NCBI RefSeq assembly: GCF_002192255.1
Contig: NZ_CP021768.1
Span: forward strand, 886,001-950,000
Direction of reading: 5' to 3'
Origin: Stenotrophomonas sp. WZN-1
GTDB taxonomy: Bacteria; Pseudomonadota; Gammaproteobacteria; Xanthomonadales; Xanthomonadaceae
Length of the DNA: 64,000 bases
Made by a program: the position numbers and the translations under genes. The notes beneath the pieces are model-generated. The model had not been told where the DNA came from. It did not search any database and worked only from the letters and a program-made list of their open reading frames with translations. Of this stretch, positions 45,495-56,038 are shown piece by piece (within the stretch, counting starts at the first letter, position 1; every line of letters starts with the position of its first letter).

Positions 45495-45998
45495 ATGGCA
45501 TTGCTGCACGCCAAGACGGCTGCTGGCCGTCAGGAAATCGAAGACCGTAGCCGGCGCCTGCCGGCGGCACTGCGTTCAATCCTGCTGATGGTCGACGGCC
45601 ATCGCGATGACACTGAATTGCGCGGCCTGTTCGAAGGCCTGCGGGCACCGCCGGATGCACTGGAGCAGTTGGCCGCGCAGGGCCTGATTGAAGTAATCGG
45701 CGGAAGTGTCGAAACCGCACCGGCGCGCAGCATCAGCACCGGCCGTGAACAGGACCCGGCGCTGTACCAGCAGCTGTACGACGCGATGAGTGAGGCAGTG
45801 CGTCGGCATCTGGGCCTGAAGGGCTACTTCATGCAGTTGAAGATCGAGCGCTGCACCGATGCGCTGGCACTGGAACGGCTGTGCCCGGAACTGCTGGCGG
45901 CGGTGGGCAAGGCGCGCAGCCCGGCATTGGCGCAGCGCTGGTGGCAGGAAACCCAGGCGGCCGTGGTGAACGCTGGCAGTGAGGTCGTGCAGGCCTGA
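45495..45998 (+). CDS. Hypothetical protein
   Basis: 167 residues, not recognised. ATG at 45495 chosen because GGGAGGGGG lies just upstream; the frame extends earlier without support. The N-terminal half (LPAALRSILLMVDGHRDDTELRGLFEGL, then LEQLAAQGLIEVIGG) looks like a small helical, winged-helix-like module. The C-terminal half has LYDAMSEAVRRHLGLKGYFM, LKIERCTDALALERL. Soluble, no signal peptide. Ends 46 bases before the SUFU gene. Confidence 0.7.
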   Translation: MALLHAKTAAGRQEIEDRSRRLPAALRSILLMVDGHRDDTELRGLFEGLRAPPDALEQLAAQGLIEVIGGSVETAPARSISTGREQDPALYQQLYDAMSEAVRRHLGLKGYFMQLKIERCTDALALERLCPELLAAVGKARSPALAQRWWQETQAAVVNAGSEVVQA

Positions 45999-46044
45999 GC
46001 CACCGCGTAAAGTGATCGGTTCACTTCCCCACAAGGAGTCCCGC

Positions 46045-47088
46045 GTGCAGGACGACCACGACGACACCGACACCCCAGGCTGGGACGCGATCAATGCGGC
46101 GCTGGCGCCGCTGTATGCCGGCCAGGAGCCGCGCCATTTCGGCACCGCGCTTCCCCACACGCTTGGGGGCCAGGATCCGCTGGATGGCATCAGCGTGTAC
46201 TGGGCGGATACGCCGGCCCCGCACTGGCACTACATCACCTACGGCTTCTCCGAGCTGTACGCCAAGGAGAGCAGTGATGCAGATGCCAGCGGCTATGGTT
46301 TCGAGCTGACCTTCCGCCTCGCTGCCGAAGCCGGTAGTACGCCGCCCGTATGGCCGATGAACCTGCTGCAGAACCTGGCGCGCTACGTGTTCGGCAGTGG
46401 CAATGTGTTCGAGGATGGCCATCACCTCAACGCCAACGGTCCGATCGCGCTGGAGACCGGCACGCGGCTGTGCCATCTGGCCTTCGTCGCTGATCCGCAG
46501 TTGCCCGCACGCGACACCGCCAATGGCAACCTGCAGTTCCTGCAGCTGGTCGGGTTGACCGATGAGGAGATGGAAGCGGTCAAGCGCTGGTCGACGCGCG
46601 GCGTGCTGCAGGCGCTGCAACCGGCGATGCCGCTGTGGATCAGCGACCTGCATCGCGGCAACCTGCTGGAGGATCCGGCACTGGCTGCACAGGTGCAGGC
46701 CGGCAGCGAGCGCGAGGGCTCCAGCACCGGCATGCTGTTCATCGAGACGCTGGACTGGCGCCAGGAGGCGGGCGTCACCACCCTGGTGCTCGGTGCGGGC
46801 CAGGTGGCCAGCGTGTGCGAGCTGCTGCCATTGCGCCTGCGCCACGGCAAATCGCTGGAACTGGTCAGCCGCGAGCGGCAGTGGGAATTCTTTCCGGCCG
46901 GGCGCGGTGAAGTGGGTGACGTGTGCGCCGACAGCGCGCGCTGGGTACTGGACGAGTCGGGACTGCAGGCGCTGGCAGGCGTGCGGGCCGAGCGCGGCCT
47001 CTACCCGGTGGCGGCGGCGCTGCGCATCGAAGTGGTGCCGACCTACCTGCGCGATGCCAAGGGCGAAGTGATCCGCCAGATCGGCTGA
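46045..47088 (+). CDS. Suppressor of fused (SUFU) domain protein
   Basis: 347 residues, GTG start 6 bases after AAGGAG. DDTDTPGWDAINAALAPLYAG opens the SUFU domain; HWHYITYGFSELYAK, GFELTFRL and WPMNLLQNLARYVFGSGN are its conserved core. The C-terminal region (about 200-347) is a second conserved half found in bacterial homologues. In animals SUFU restrains Gli transcription factors; the bacterial role is unknown, though some homologues act as toxin immunity proteins. No toxin gene is adjacent here. Confidence 0.85.
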   Translation: MQDDHDDTDTPGWDAINAALAPLYAGQEPRHFGTALPHTLGGQDPLDGISVYWADTPAPHWHYITYGFSELYAKESSDADASGYGFELTFRLAAEAGSTPPVWPMNLLQNLARYVFGSGNVFEDGHHLNANGPIALETGTRLCHLAFVADPQLPARDTANGNLQFLQLVGLTDEEMEAVKRWSTRGVLQALQPAMPLWISDLHRGNLLEDPALAAQVQAGSEREGSSTGMLFIETLDWRQEAGVTTLVLGAGQVASVCELLPLRLRHGKSLELVSRERQWEFFPAGRGEVGDVCADSARWVLDESGLQALAGVRAERGLYPVAAALRIEVVPTYLRDAKGEVIRQIG

Positions 47089-47114
47089 GTGTGGCGATTG
47101 CACCGATGGGGGCA

Positions 47115-47139
47115 GAGCCGTCTGCTGCGCAGACGGCTC
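47115..47139 (+). terminator. Bidirectional hairpin between SUFU gene and gst
   Basis: GAGCCGTCTGC, loop TGC, GCAGACGGCTC: 11-bp perfect stem between convergent genes, with no T run on either side. Confidence 0.6.
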
Positions 47140-47155
47140 CGACCCATGGTCTGGA

Positions 47156-47767
47156 TCAGGCCAGGCCTTCGGCCTTCAGCGCGGCCTGCACGCCGGCATC
47201 GGCATCCATGCGCGCCTTGTAGGCGGCCAGGTTGTCCAGGCCGGACAGGTCAACCTTGGTGCCAGCAGCCCAGCGCAGCGTGATGTAGAAGTACGGGTCG
47301 GCGAAGCTGCGGAAACCGGCCAGCCACGGCTTGTCGGCCAGCTGCCTGTCGGCGGTCTCGAACAGGCCACGCAGGCGCTTGTGTGCGGCGGCGCGGATCG
47401 CATCGAACTGGCTCTCGTCGGCGATGAACTTGCCCGGCGCGAACAGCGGCGAGAAGGCCGGATGCACGTCCGAATTGACGAAGGCCAACCAGCGGGTGGC
47501 TTCGGCGCGCTGGCGCGGGCTGCCGTCGCCGCCGAGGCCGGCCTGCGGGAAGCTGTCGGCGATGTAGCCCATGATCGCGGCGTTCTGCAGCAGCACGAAG
47601 TCGCCGTCGACCAGTGCGGGAACGGCGCCGGCCGGATTGATCTTGAGGAATTCCGGACCCTTCAGGGTGTCCTTGTTCAGCAGTTCAACTTCGAACGGCT
47701 GGCCGGTCCACTGCAGGGCGATGTGGTCGGCGGTGGAACAGGCACCGGGCTTGCTGTACAGCTTCAT
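47156..47767 (-). CDS. gst: Glutathione S-transferase, beta class
   Basis: 203 residues, MKLYSKPGACSTADHIALQW, with Cys10 where beta-class enzymes form the mixed disulfide with glutathione. The thioredoxin-like N-domain (NPAGAVPALVDGDFVLLQNAAI) is followed by the helical domain (FRSFADPYFYITLRWA). Start at 47767; the upstream extension is unsupported. Convergent with the SUFU gene. Confidence 0.92.
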   Translation of the reverse strand: MKLYSKPGACSTADHIALQWTGQPFEVELLNKDTLKGPEFLKINPAGAVPALVDGDFVLLQNAAIMGYIADSFPQAGLGGDGSPRQRAEATRWLAFVNSDVHPAFSPLFAPGKFIADESQFDAIRAAAHKRLRGLFETADRQLADKPWLAGFRSFADPYFYITLRWAAGTKVDLSGLDNLAAYKARMDADAGVQAALKAEGLA

Positions 47768-47851
47768 GGGAACTCCAGGTGATGCGTGCGGGAAGCACCC
47801 ACTATCCCAGAGCCTGGCGGCGGGCGGCAACGCTGCCGCCAGCACGGATCG

Positions 47852-48310
47852 TTACGACTGCCGCGGCTTGAGGTTCTGCACCTTGTAGAAGGTGTGATCG
47901 CCGATGGTGGCCACCTGGTAGGCGTTGCGCCAGTTCGGGCTGGCGATGGCCAGCGCGGCGAAGTGACTGGCACCGGGCACGATCTCGCGGCGTTCGCCGG
48001 CCGGCAGCGCCCAGTTGCGCTCGGCGTCGAAGGCGACGTTCATCGCCTCGCTCCAGGCCGCGTCGTTGCCCAGCTGGGTGCCGGGGGAGACGATGGTCGG
48101 CGCGAACTGCTTGCGTGCGGTGACCACCTGGCACATCGAGTCGCCCCACAGGCCACTGTCGAGACGGCGCAGTGCGACCTCGGCGACGGCCTGCTGGCCG
48201 CGCAGGGTCTGGTCGCGGGCTTCCAGGTAAACGGTGGTGCTCAAACACAATGAATCAGCGGCCGGCTGCGGCAACAACTGCGACAGCCAGAGAATCCAGG
48301 CCAGTTTCAT
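47852..48310 (-). CDS. SleB-like cell-wall hydrolase (Hydrolase_2)
   Basis: 152 residues with a weak signal peptide (MKLAWILWLSQLLPQPAA). Core CLSTTVYLEARDQTLRGQQAVAEVALRRL with the catalytic-type Glu of EARD, and GASHFAALA toward the C-terminus. SleB-type enzymes are lytic transglycosylases or amidases that cut peptidoglycan. 84 bases separate it from gst on the same strand. Confidence 0.82.
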   Translation of the reverse strand: MKLAWILWLSQLLPQPAADSLCLSTTVYLEARDQTLRGQQAVAEVALRRLDSGLWGDSMCQVVTARKQFAPTIVSPGTQLGNDAAWSEAMNVAFDAERNWALPAGERREIVPGASHFAALAIASPNWRNAYQVATIGDHTFYKVQNLKPRQS

Positions 48311-48606
48311 ATAACTCCTTGCTCCGTATGGGCCGCACCTCTGGATTCCCGCAGCGGGGGCTGCGGGCCGGGGTACGACTTGGCGTCATGGGGAGGCGGC
48401 CATCGGGGCCGCCCCGTGGGCAGCCCCAAAAGAAACGATCAGTACCGATCGAGGGGGCTGCGCCGGCTCACCGGAAACTGGCTGGTGAGCGGAAAGATGG
48501 CGCAAGGTAGGGGGGCATAGCCGAACGCATCGTGAACCGCTCGGCTTGACATTCAGGTTCAACGGGGGTGACGGAAATCACATTCCGCCCCCCATTCAGG
48601 CACTCA
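48311..48606. other. Intergenic region between fadH and the cell-wall hydrolase gene
   Basis: 296 bases on the fadH 3' side. One GC-rich hairpin GGCGGCC / GGCCGCC (48395-48413) could end fadH transcription. Nothing else supported. Confidence 0.4.
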
Positions 48607-51380
<2,774 letters not shown>

Positions 51381-51509
51381 GGCGGGCACGGGGGGGAGGA
51401 AATCTGTTCCCACCGTATCCCCGTTCCTGCTGCTTCCATAGATACAGATGCCGGTGAATCCGCCGGTACAGGCAGCACCGATCCTGCACGTGGGGCGCTA
51501 CAGGGCGCG

Positions 51510-52529
51510 TCAGTCGTCCCAGCCCACCAGCGCCAGCTTGCCTACCGTGCGCCCACTGGCCAGACGTTCATGCGCGATGTCCAGGTTGGCCGCATTGATC
51601 GTGCCCAGCGTCTCACTGAGAGTGCCACGCAGCTGGCCAGCATCGATCATGCTGGCCGCGCGGCTGAGGATGCGGTGCTGCTCGATGCGGTCGGCAGTGG
51701 CGAAGCGAGAGCGCGCGAACATGAATTCCCAGTGGATGCCGATGCATTTGGCCTTGTACGGATCGCCGATGCGCAGCGGGCCACGCGGCTCCACGATCAG
51801 GCCGACATGGCCCTGCGGTGCCAGCAGCTGGCCCAGTTCGTCCCAGTAGTGATCGGTGTCGGCCAGATTGAGCGCCACCTGCACCGCATCGATGCCCAGC
51901 GCCTGCAACTGGGGTTGCAGCGGCTGCCGATGGTCGATCACATGCGTGGCCCCCATCTGCCGGCACCAGTCGATCGAAGCCTCGCGCGAGGCGGTGGCGA
52001 TCACCTCGAAGCCGGCATGGCGGGCCAGCTGGATCGCCATCGAGCCCACGCCGCCCGCGCCGCCGATCACCAGCAGGTGCTGGCCGCCATGGCGGTGATC
52101 ATCCAGGTGCAGCGGCATGCGCTGGAACAGCAGCTCCCAGGCCGTCAGCGTGGTCAGGGGCAGCGCGGCGGCTTCCGCGAAATCGAGCGTGGTCGGTTTG
52201 CGGGCGACCAGGCGCTCGTCCACCCACTGGTACTGGGCGTTGCAGCCCGGCCGGGTAACGTCGCCGGCGAAGTAGACCTCGTCACCGGAGGCGAACAGGC
52301 TGGCCTCGTCACCGATGGCTTCGACCACGCCGGCGGCGTCCCAGCCGAGCACCCGGGGAACCTCAAGGGTGGCCGGATCAGTAGCGGCCCGCTGCTTGCC
52401 ATCGACGGGGTTGACCGATACCGCTTCGATCCGCACCAGCAGATCGCGGCCGCGAGGAGGCAGAGGCGGCGGCAGCAGGACATCACGCAGGGCAGGTGCG
52501 TATTCACGACTCAGGGCGACGGCTTTCAT
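51510..52529 (-). CDS. Zinc-type alcohol dehydrogenase-like oxidoreductase (MDR family)
   Basis: 339 residues, MKAVALSREYAPALRDVLLP. Quinone reductase-like subgroup: SVNPVDGKQR, VLGWDAAGVVEAIG, FAGDVTRPGCNAQYQWVDERLV, then the NADPH fold VIGGAGGVGSMAIQLARH. The zinc ligands of true alcohol dehydrogenases are missing, so it is probably zinc-free. Substrate unknown. Start fixed at 52529 by homology. Confidence 0.85.
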   Translation of the reverse strand: MKAVALSREYAPALRDVLLPPPLPPRGRDLLVRIEAVSVNPVDGKQRAATDPATLEVPRVLGWDAAGVVEAIGDEASLFASGDEVYFAGDVTRPGCNAQYQWVDERLVARKPTTLDFAEAAALPLTTLTAWELLFQRMPLHLDDHRHGGQHLLVIGGAGGVGSMAIQLARHAGFEVIATASREASIDWCRQMGATHVIDHRQPLQPQLQALGIDAVQVALNLADTDHYWDELGQLLAPQGHVGLIVEPRGPLRIGDPYKAKCIGIHWEFMFARSRFATADRIEQHRILSRAASMIDAGQLRGTLSETLGTINAANLDIAHERLASGRTVGKLALVGWDD

Positions 52530-52886
52530 CACGGCTCCGGCTGGGTTCGTGATCCCATCATAAGGTTCCTCACGTTTCCGCAAACCTGCTGAACCGTGTG
52601 ATGCAGTGTGTTGCGCAATATGTCGTTTTTGCCGCTTAAACCCCGTCAAACCCTTGCAGCGTGTGGGTCTTGCGGATTTTCATCATCCTGTATAGGGTTT
52701 CAACGTCGGACCGGTGGACGGTCGGGCGCAACACTTCACATGTTACGGGACTGTTAACATGGCCTTCACCCGCCTGAGCATAATGTTCGCGGCGGTGGCG
52801 TGCTGAATCGGCTGTCGTACATCGACGCACTAGTGCTGGCCCATGCCTCTACCGGTTTCATACCCCCGAAATAGGAGCTGTACTCA
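52530..52886. promoter_or_regulatory. Upstream region of the OmpA-family gene
   Basis: 357 bases upstream of ompA and of the divergent MDR gene. No gene. A near-consensus TATAGG preceded by TG (52690-52697) and an inverted repeat CATGTTA / TAACATG (52739-52761) could be promoter and operator parts. ATAGGAGCTGT provides the ompA ribosome-binding site. A long untranslated leader is likely, as for other major porins. Confidence 0.4.
52739..52761. promoter_or_regulatory. Inverted repeat upstream of ompA, possible operator
   Basis: CATGTTA, nine bases, TAACATG: a symmetric 7-bp repeat about 125 bases before the ompA ATG. It has the size of a dimeric regulator site but matches no regulator I can name. 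Confidence 0.3.
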
Positions 52887-53978
52887 ATGAACAAGAAGAT
52901 CCTTACTGCCGCGCTGCTGGGCGGCCTGGCTTTCGCCCAGGCAGCTTCGGCGCAGGAGTTCGATGACCGCTGGTACCTGACCGGTTCGGCCGGCTTCAAC
53001 TTCCAGGACAGCGACCGTCTGACCAATGACGCTCCGTTCGTGACCCTGGGCCTGGGTAAGTTCATCAGCCCGAACTGGTCGCTGGACGGTGAGCTGAACT
53101 ACCAGAACCCGAACTTCGACAGCAACCAGGACCTGAACTGGTCGCAGTACGGCGTCTCGCTGGACCTGCGTCGCCACTTCATCAAGGAAGGCCGCGGCTG
53201 GAACCCGTACATCGTCGGTGGCCTGGGCTACCAGAAGTCGGAAGAAGAGTACGCTGCCCTGGACAACAACGGTCCGCGCCAGCGCAAGGACGGCAACGTC
53301 GCCGCCAAGCTGGGCGTCGGCCTGCAGACCACCTTCGAGAAGCGTGTTGCTGTCCGCGCCGAAGTGGCCTACCGCGCTGACTTCGACGACCAGAGCATCG
53401 CCGCACGTGACGAGAGCTGGTTCGGCGACGTGCTGGCTTCGGTCGGCGTCGTGATCCCGCTGGGCCCGGCTCCGGTCGCGGCTGCTCCGGCTCCGGCTCC
53501 GGTTGCCCCGAGCTGCGCCGACCTGGACGACGACGGTGACGGCGTCAACAACTGCGACGACAAGTGCCCGAACTCGCAGCCGGGTCAGACCATCGGTCCG
53601 GACGGTTGCCCGGTTCCGGTCTCCATCGACCTGAAGGGCGTCAACTTCGACTTCGACAAGTCGAACCTGCGTCCGGACGCCGTGGCGATCCTGAGCGAAG
53701 CCACCGAGATCCTGAAGCGTTACCCGGATCTGCGCGTTGAAGTTGCCGGTCACACCGACTCGAAGGGTACCGACGCTTACAACCAGAAGCTGTCGGAGCG
53801 TCGCGCCACCGCCGTGTACAACTACCTGACCAAGAACGGCGTTGACGCCGGTCGCCTGGTCGGCCCGATCGGCTACGGCGAGAGCCGTCCGATTGCTCCG
53901 AACACCAACCCGGATGGTTCGGACAACCCGGAAGGTCGCGCCAAGAACCGTCGTACCGAGCTGAACGTCCAGAACTAA
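52887..53978 (+). CDS. OmpA-family outer-membrane protein
   Basis: 363 residues. Signal peptide (MNKKILTAALLGGLAFAQAASA), an eight-strand barrel (to about residue 195), a Pro/Ala linker, a calcium-type acidic segment DLDDDGDGVNNCDDKCPNSQ like thrombospondin type 3 repeats, and the C-terminal peptidoglycan-binding domain (VNFDFDKSNLRPDAVAIL, VAGHTDSKGTDAYNQKLSERRA). Anchors the outer membrane to the wall; equivalent to OprF/OmpA. High expression is suggested by a strong ribosome-binding site, a good terminator and ribosomal-type codon use. Confidence 0.95.
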   Translation: MNKKILTAALLGGLAFAQAASAQEFDDRWYLTGSAGFNFQDSDRLTNDAPFVTLGLGKFISPNWSLDGELNYQNPNFDSNQDLNWSQYGVSLDLRRHFIKEGRGWNPYIVGGLGYQKSEEEYAALDNNGPRQRKDGNVAAKLGVGLQTTFEKRVAVRAEVAYRADFDDQSIAARDESWFGDVLASVGVVIPLGPAPVAAAPAPAPVAPSCADLDDDGDGVNNCDDKCPNSQPGQTIGPDGCPVPVSIDLKGVNFDFDKSNLRPDAVAILSEATEILKRYPDLRVEVAGHTDSKGTDAYNQKLSERRATAVYNYLTKNGVDAGRLVGPIGYGESRPIAPNTNPDGSDNPEGRAKNRRTELNVQN

Positions 53979-54010
53979 GTTCTGACGCTCTGCCAGTAGG
54001 ACACAGCAGG

Positions 54011-54039
54011 ACCCGGCTTCGGCCGGGTCTTGTTGTTTC
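54011..54039 (+). terminator. Intrinsic terminator of the OmpA-family gene
   Basis: GACCCGGC, loop TTCG, GCCGGGTC then TTGTTGTTT: 8-bp stem with a T-rich tail, 33 bases after the stop. Confidence 0.9.
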
Positions 54040-54187
54040 TGCGACCCGGAACCTGGCGTTTCATGCACGAGAGCAACCGTTCGTCGGGATTTTTCTCGTA
54101 AAACCAAAGAGTTGTCGTATTCATTGAAAGTGGCGCTTGAAAGCTGACGCGGCATTGCTAAACTCGCCGCGTCACTTCCTTCCGTGG

Positions 54188-54703
54188 ATGTCCCTCATGC
54201 TGCGCTCTGCATCGGCCGCCGTCCTGGCGCTGGCCCTGGTTCCCGCCGCCCACGCTGCGGTCGATTGCTCGGTCAACACCAGCGCGTCGCCGCTGCCGTT
54301 GCCCGCCACGACCATCGCACCGGTGGCCGACGAGCTGTACATCCGTGGCAACCAGCTGGGCATGCCAGCCGGCGTGCTGAGCAGCAATTACGATCCGTCG
54401 CAGTCGCTGGACCAGGTGCTGCAGCGCCTGCGCATTGATGGCTGCCAGAACATCGCCAAGGCCATCCCGAGCGCGCCGGCAGTGAAGCCGAACGATCCGG
54501 CCGCCTACAAGCCGCAGACCGAGTTCGACAACACGCCGTGGCGCTTCGACATGAGCCAGAACGGCAAGCGCATGACGGCTGAAGAATTCGACGCGTGGAT
54601 GAAGGCGCGCGGTGTGCGCGTGGTCAAGGCGCGTCCGGCTCCGGCCGCTGCTCCGGCTGCGGCCGAATCACCGGCTGAGACCAAGCCGGTCGACAAGAAG
54701 TAA
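54188..54703 (+). CDS. Exported hypothetical protein with EFDAWM motif
   Basis: 171 residues. Signal peptide (MSLMLRSASAAVLALALVPAAHA) then a secreted domain with two Cys (in AVDCSVN and DGCQN). The conserved stretch RFDMSQNGKRMTAEEFDAWM and KARGVRVVKA is repeated in the lipoprotein at 55615. Pro/Ala-rich tail. Start at 54188 or 54197. Function unknown. It precedes an RsuA-type gene by 20 bases. Confidence 0.75.
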   Translation: MSLMLRSASAAVLALALVPAAHAAVDCSVNTSASPLPLPATTIAPVADELYIRGNQLGMPAGVLSSNYDPSQSLDQVLQRLRIDGCQNIAKAIPSAPAVKPNDPAAYKPQTEFDNTPWRFDMSQNGKRMTAEEFDAWMKARGVRVVKARPAPAAAPAAAESPAETKPVDKK

Positions 54704-54723
54704 GCGTCGCGGGGAGCAGAGGC

Positions 54724-55530
54724 TTGCGCACGCGCCGCCCACCTGCCGCCCCCGCCGCCCGCTCCCACGCACCGCGTGGGCGTGCGGTTCCGAATGTCTC
54801 CAGTGGCGTGCGCCATGGCTTGGCGCGCGTGCTTTCCAAGGCCGGCGTGTGCTCGCGCAGCGAGGCCGCGCGCTGGATCGCCGAGGGCCGCGTGCGCGTG
54901 TCCGGCCGCATCGTCCGTGATCCTGAATTCCCGATTGGACAGCCTGCGCCACCGATCGAAGTCGATGGCCAGCCGATGGATGCGCCGCAGCGTCTGTACC
55001 TGATGCTCAACAAGCCGCGCGGCGTGGTGACCACGGCGCAGGACGAGCGTGGCCGCGACACCGTGTATCGCTGCTTTGATGGTGCCGGCCTGCCGTGGAT
55101 CGCGCCGGTTGGACGCCTGGACAAGGCCAGCGAAGGGCTGTTGTTGTTCAGCAACGATCCGCAGTGGGCGGCACGCCTGACCGATCCAGAGACCGGCCCG
55201 CAGAAGACCTATCACGTGCAGGTGGATCGTCTTCCCGATGAGGACACCCTGGCCGCGCTGCGCGCCGGTATCGAAGACGAGGGCGAGTTCCTCGTCGCCC
55301 AGGCCGTGCGCGTGCTGCGCAGTGGCGACAAGACCGCATGGCTGGAGGTGGTCCTCGACGAGGGCCGCAACCGCCATATCCGCCGCCTGTTGGCGGCCTT
55401 CGACCTGCAGGTGCTGCGCCTGGTCCGGGTCGCGATCGGTGGGCTGCTGCTCGGCGATCTCGGCAAGGGGCAATGGCGGGTGCTGGAGGTCAGCGACCAG
55501 CAGCGGCTGGGGGCCGCTGCACCGGGCTGA
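54724..55530 (+). CDS. RsuA-type pseudouridine synthase
   Basis: 268 residues if the TTG at 54724 is used; GGGGAGCAG lies upstream. S4 RNA-binding domain (ARVLSKAGVCSRSEAARWI, residues 33-51), catalytic Asp133 in VGRLDKASEG, and GRNRHIRRLLAAF. The length and Arg-rich N-terminus resemble the RsuA/RluE/RluB branch, targeting 16S or 23S rRNA; which uridine cannot be told. A GTG further in is an alternative start. Confidence 0.88.
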   Translation: MRTRRPPAAPAARSHAPRGRAVPNVSSGVRHGLARVLSKAGVCSRSEAARWIAEGRVRVSGRIVRDPEFPIGQPAPPIEVDGQPMDAPQRLYLMLNKPRGVVTTAQDERGRDTVYRCFDGAGLPWIAPVGRLDKASEGLLLFSNDPQWAARLTDPETGPQKTYHVQVDRLPDEDTLAALRAGIEDEGEFLVAQAVRVLRSGDKTAWLEVVLDEGRNRHIRRLLAAFDLQVLRLVRVAIGGLLLGDLGKGQWRVLEVSDQQRLGAAAPG

Positions 55531-55614
55531 TCATCGCCCGCGGCCGGCAGTTGCCGGCCACCGTTCCAGGCGTAGGGGGCGCCTGGTTGTTGAATTTCCC
55601 GAACGGAGCCTGCC

Positions 55615-55950
55615 ATGTACCACCCGACCCTCAACCAAACCCTGCGCTGTGCAGGCCTGCTGCTGCCGATGGTGCTGCTGACCGCCTGTGGCGGCCACAA
55701 GAAGGTGGCCAAGGCGGAAACGCCTGCCGAGACCCCGGTGGTGGAAGTGAAGACCCCGGAGCTGGATGGTCGCGGCAGCTACCGCTTCCTGATGAGCAAC
55801 GGCGACAAGAAGATGACCGCCGATGAGTTCGATGCCTGGATGAAGGCAAACGGCATCCGCGTTGCCAAGGGCAACGGCCAGGACGCTGCCGCCAAGCCGG
55901 TGGTGGTGGCCAGCAAGGAAGAGCCGAAGGGCAAGAAGAAAAAGAAATGA
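55615..55950 (+). CDS. Small lipoprotein with EFDAWM motif
   Basis: 111 residues. Lipobox LLTAC gives Cys25 as the lipidated residue. The core YRFLMSNGDKKMTADEFDAWM and KANGIRVAKG is a paralogue of residues at the C-terminus of the protein encoded at 54188. Lys-rich end (KGKKKKK). Function unknown. Located 84 bases after the RsuA-type gene. Confidence 0.8.
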   Translation: MYHPTLNQTLRCAGLLLPMVLLTACGGHKKVAKAETPAETPVVEVKTPELDGRGSYRFLMSNGDKKMTADEFDAWMKANGIRVAKGNGQDAAAKPVVVASKEEPKGKKKKK

Positions 55951-55955
55951 CGCCT

Positions 55956-55979
55956 GTGGGTGTCGACCTTGGTCGACAC
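55956..55979 (+). repeat. SMAG-like palindrome with GTGG head
   Basis: GTGG-GTGTCGACC-TT-GGTCGACAC, the GTGTCGACC subtype with GTAG changed to GTGG, five bases after the lipoprotein stop. Confidence 0.7.
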
Positions 55980-55991
55980 GCCTTGACCGTT

Positions 55992-56030
55992 GGGGTCAGA
56001 GCCCTTTCCGGAGGAAAGGGATCCGACCCC
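55992..56030. repeat. GGGGTC long hairpin between lipoprotein gene and kbl
   Basis: GGGGTC ... GACCCC closes an inner CCCTTTCC / GGAAAGGG stem (56002-56020); the whole hairpin is about 39 bases. Similar GGGGTCAGAGCCCTTT hairpins recur in Xanthomonadaceae as I remember it; here it separates two convergent transcripts. Confidence 0.65.
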
Positions 56031-56038
56031 GGCCATGA

